Positions 5,967-7,827 of a stretch of DNA of 7,827 nt are shown here, piece by piece. The notes under the pieces were generated by a model. The model ran no database searches. It was not told the origin of the DNA and saw only the letters and a list, made by a program, of their open reading frames with translations. This DNA is from Nitrospinae bacterium RIFCSPLOWO2_12_FULL_45_22 (lineage in GTDB: Bacteria > 2-12-FULL-45-22): contig MHDQ01000148.1 in NCBI GenBank assembly GCA_001803565.1, forward strand, positions 1 through 7,827, in the 5' to 3' direction. Numbering within the stretch: position 1 is the first letter of the stretch; each line of letters starts with the position of its first letter. The translations under genes were made by a program, and so were the position numbers.

Positions 5967-7526
5967 TCATTTTAATAATGCGGTTTTGTGGTAGTCGCCT
6001 GCCTGTGACCTGGCAGACAGGCAGGCTTTAGCCGGCGTTAATTTTTTTAGCATGGTAGTTTGTAACTCCGAGAGAGAAGCCTCTAATTGGGGCAATTTAT
6101 GGGTTTTCAAGGTTAAGGATAATGCCTGTTCAAAACCTTCTATGACCAAGCAGTTCAGCCTCTTAAATATCTTTTCTTCTTCTGGCGTGCTGTCAGACAT
6201 ATCCAAATCCCTGCCCTGGACATAAGCCAGTACTCTACGAGAAACCTCCGCCTGGTACTCATATAAGAGCTGTACCCTGGGCTCAAAAGTATCGAGCCCA
6301 AGGAAATATTCCGAGCCGGTTTTTTGCCTGATCATGCAGTAAAGGGGATGGCCCCAGGAGATGAAGGTTGGGTGATAAAGGACATGACAGGTAGTAGTTG
6401 GGGTATGGAGGAGTTCCTGCTCTTTAAGGAACCGGAGATTCTCTGCTATATCTTCTAAGTTAGAAAAGGGTGCAAACATAATAAAACCGGTAGAGATATT
6501 CAAACCATGTCTCCGGCAGAGTTGTAATGCCTTTATACTATCCGTTACCCTAATATTTTTCTTCACCCTATCCAGCCACCGCTGGCTTCCACTCTCTATG
6601 CCCAGGAATATATAGCGTAGCCCCGCCTCGCTCAGTAATGCCAGGGAGCTCTCTTGAATATCATTGACCCGGGTTTCAAAACCAAAGACTATCCCAGGGG
6701 CCTGCTCTTTTATTAATCGCGCCAGCTCCATAGCCCGCTGTTGTCCGAACAACCCGGGGCCAAAAAAGTTAGGATCAGCAAAATAAAAATGGGATTTCAG
6801 TGGCTCTTCCAAAAGAGTTATAATTTCCCTGACAATATTCTGGGGACTGCGGCCCCGCCACCCTGCCTGATAACCATAAAAGGGATTAATATAGCAGAAA
6901 AAGCAACTGTTATAACAACCCCGACTCCCTTGAATATAAGTAAACGTTGAATCGGTTTCAGATTGGATACGGCAGGGGAAAGGTAAAGAATCCAGCTCCA
7001 TAATAGGCGATTGATAAGCCCCTTTAATAATGTTACCAGTAGTATCCCGATAGGCTATACCAGGAAACCCTTGCCAGCTTTCCTTTTTTCCCAGGGCAGT
7101 GGCTAATTCAGCTATGGTAATCTCCGGTTCTCCCAGGGTAATAGAATCTATAACCGGGTATTGGGAAAGGATTAAGTCATAAGCAAAGGTAGGATAATAA
7201 CCGAACAGATTGATATGGGCCGTGGGGTTTATATCTTTAACCTCTTTCAGCGACTGGATTATCTTGTCGGTATTTTCAAAACTATATATCAGTTGCAAGG
7301 ATAAGAGGTAAGGCTCCTGGCCCATAAGGTTAGCGATGCAGGTTGGTATCTCAGCCAGACCCCAGCCCTTCTGTTGGGCATCTATCAGATAATGGGATAT
7401 GCCGCGCTCTTTCAAGACTGCTGCTACATATCCCGGCATAAGGCAGGCTGTCAGGGGAGAATCTACTACTACATCATAACTCTCGGCAGTCCAGAACCTG
7501 GGATAACTTAGTATTATTACCGACAT
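5967..7526 (-). CDS. Radical SAM protein with B12-binding-like N-terminal region
   Basis: A 519-residue protein from ATG 7526, preceded by a G-rich purine tract (AAGGGAGTGGGGGAGG); in-frame TTG 7568 extends it by 14 residues but is less likely. Residues ~1-160 show the alternating strand/helix order of cobalamin-binding domains (SPLTACLMPGYVAAVLKERG, then LFGYYPTFAYDLILSQYP and TLGEPE) but lack the DxHxxG B12 ligand motif. The radical SAM core carries CYNSCFFC (Cys204, Cys208, Cys211), the CX3CX2C loop that binds the [4Fe-4S] cluster and S-adenosylmethionine. It continues with GFETRVND and LRYIFLGIESGSQRWLDRVKK (Elp3/MiaB-like core) and GFIMFAPF. The C-terminal ~120 residues are not recognised, and the last ~20 are encoded by a palindromic repeat. 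It lies between two MITE-like copies and is separated from the Fe-S operon by the repeat island, so a shared pathway is not implied. Reaction unknown; methyl transfer, methylthiolation or rearrangement are all possible. Confidence 0.8.
   Translation of the reverse strand: MSVIILSYPRFWTAESYDVVVDSPLTACLMPGYVAAVLKERGISHYLIDAQQKGWGLAEIPTCIANLMGQEPYLLSLQLIYSFENTDKIIQSLKEVKDINPTAHINLFGYYPTFAYDLILSQYPVIDSITLGEPEITIAELATALGKKESWQGFPGIAYRDTTGNIIKGAYQSPIMELDSLPFPCRIQSETDSTFTYIQGSRGCYNSCFFCYINPFYGYQAGWRGRSPQNIVREIITLLEEPLKSHFYFADPNFFGPGLFGQQRAMELARLIKEQAPGIVFGFETRVNDIQESSLALLSEAGLRYIFLGIESGSQRWLDRVKKNIRVTDSIKALQLCRRHGLNISTGFIMFAPFSNLEDIAENLRFLKEQELLHTPTTTCHVLYHPTFISWGHPLYCMIRQKTGSEYFLGLDTFEPRVQLLYEYQAEVSRRVLAYVQGRDLDMSDSTPEEEKIFKRLNCLVIEGFEQALSLTLKTHKLPQLEASLSELQTTMLKKLTPAKACLSARSQAGDYHKTALLK
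5997..6026. repeat. Palindromic repeat inside the 3' end of the radical SAM gene
   Basis: GCCTGCCTGT (5997-6006) and ACAGGCAGGC (6017-6026) are perfect 10-bp inverted arms around a 10-base loop. The repeat is read as coding sequence for the final residues (CLSARSQAGD). The pattern resembles a dispersed repeat that extended or replaced the original C-terminus. Confidence 0.7.
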
Positions 7527-7571
7527 AACCTCCCCCACTCCCTTCTTCTGAGTAAGTATCCTAACCAATTT

Positions 7572-7702
7572 GGGTGTGGCTATTCTTTGTCATAACGCCC
7601 ATATAATATAATTTGTAGTGGTCGAGCTTGCTCGACATTCCCAGCAGAGCAAGCTCTGCCACTACAGGGTTAATGGGCGCCTGACGGGAAATAGCCACAC
7701 CT
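7572..7702. mobile_element. MITE-like element, copy 2
   Basis: This 131-bp element begins with the same GGGTGTGGCTATTCTTTGTCA end as copy 1 and finishes ...AAATAGCCACACCT. Inner arms ACGCCCAT/ATGGGCG extend the pairing. Flanks are aaccaattt (7563-7571) and aaataattt (7703-7711), 7 of 9 identical, consistent with a decayed 9-bp target duplication. It sits 45 bp upstream of the radical SAM start codon, so it may carry or displace that gene's promoter. No coding capacity. Confidence 0.6.
7614..7666. repeat. Palindromic core of MITE-like copy 2
   Basis: TGTAGTGG (7614-7621) and CCACTACA (7659-7666) flank two small hairpins, GTCGAGCTTGCTCGAC and GCAGAGCAAGCTCTGC. It resembles a common dispersed hairpin repeat and has no similarity to the core of copy 1. 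Confidence 0.65.
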
Positions 7703-7827
7703 AAATAATTTTAACAAACTGATTATGATAGATAAATGATAACTTTTCAATTCTTTCCATCTCATTTGCCCCTTCTTGGTGACCTGGTGTCTGAACGGTT
7801 CCCATTTTTAAATAGGCTAACCGTAAG
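7703..7827. other. Gene-free AT-rich end of the window with a partial repeat
   Basis: No convincing coding region is seen. ACGGTT (7795-7800) and AACCGT (7819-7824) form a short inverted pair. The sequence CTGAACGGTT followed by an A/T run matches the right arm of the outer repeat at 5905-5924, so this may be the start of another member of that family, cut by the window edge. Confidence 0.35.

Overview
This 7.8 kb window looks like accessory DNA from an anaerobic, diderm (Gram-negative-type) bacterium. The envelope evidence is the end of an outer-membrane beta-barrel gene and two secreted DUF1329/LolA-like proteins. The anaerobe evidence is a pair of 2-hydroxyacyl-CoA dehydratase/benzoyl-CoA reductase-type iron-sulfur subunits and a radical SAM enzyme. 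The many palindromic repeats suit Desulfobacterota-like or related uncultured lineages, but the taxon is an inference. No rRNA or tRNA gene is visible.

Layout. Positions 1-459 (+) hold the 3' end of a beta-barrel gene that carries a 23-bp tandem duplication at the window edge. It converges on, and overlaps by 17 bp, a four-gene unit on the minus strand. In transcription order that unit is: a HgdB/BcrB-like subunit with Cys ligands (5533-4406); a second subunit of the same superfamily interrupted by one in-frame UGA (4273-3047); a 484-residue DUF1329-like secreted protein (2965-1511); and a shorter paralogue of it (1498-443). A good sigma-70-type promoter (5664-5636) precedes the unit. Upstream of it is a repeat island (about 5667-5965), then a minus-strand radical SAM gene (7526-5967), then a second repeat element (7572-7702) and a gene-free end.

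Main observation. The reading frame of the second dehydratase-family gene is open on both sides of a single UGA (4012-4010). The UGA falls exactly where the neighbouring paralogue, and the family in general, has the first cluster-ligating Cys. A bacterial-SECIS-like hairpin begins 11 nt after the UGA, with a G at the start of its apical loop 19 nt downstream. UGA is a normal stop in two other genes here. The simplest reading is a selenoprotein: a dehydratase/reductase-type subunit whose [4Fe-4S] cluster may be ligated by selenocysteine. A nonsense mutation, or re-initiation at a strong internal ribosome binding site, are the alternatives.

Working together (inference). The two Fe-S subunits could form a heterodimer acting on an acyl-CoA or related substrate. 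The DUF1329-like proteins and the beta-barrel could move a hydrophobic compound through the envelope. No ATP-dependent activator (HgdC/BcrAD type) lies in the window, so it would have to be encoded elsewhere.

Repeats. Two copies of a MITE-like element share terminal inverted repeats but have unrelated palindromic cores. Each has imperfect 9-bp direct repeats at its borders, and they lie on either side of the radical SAM gene. One copy sits inside a larger nested repeat cluster.
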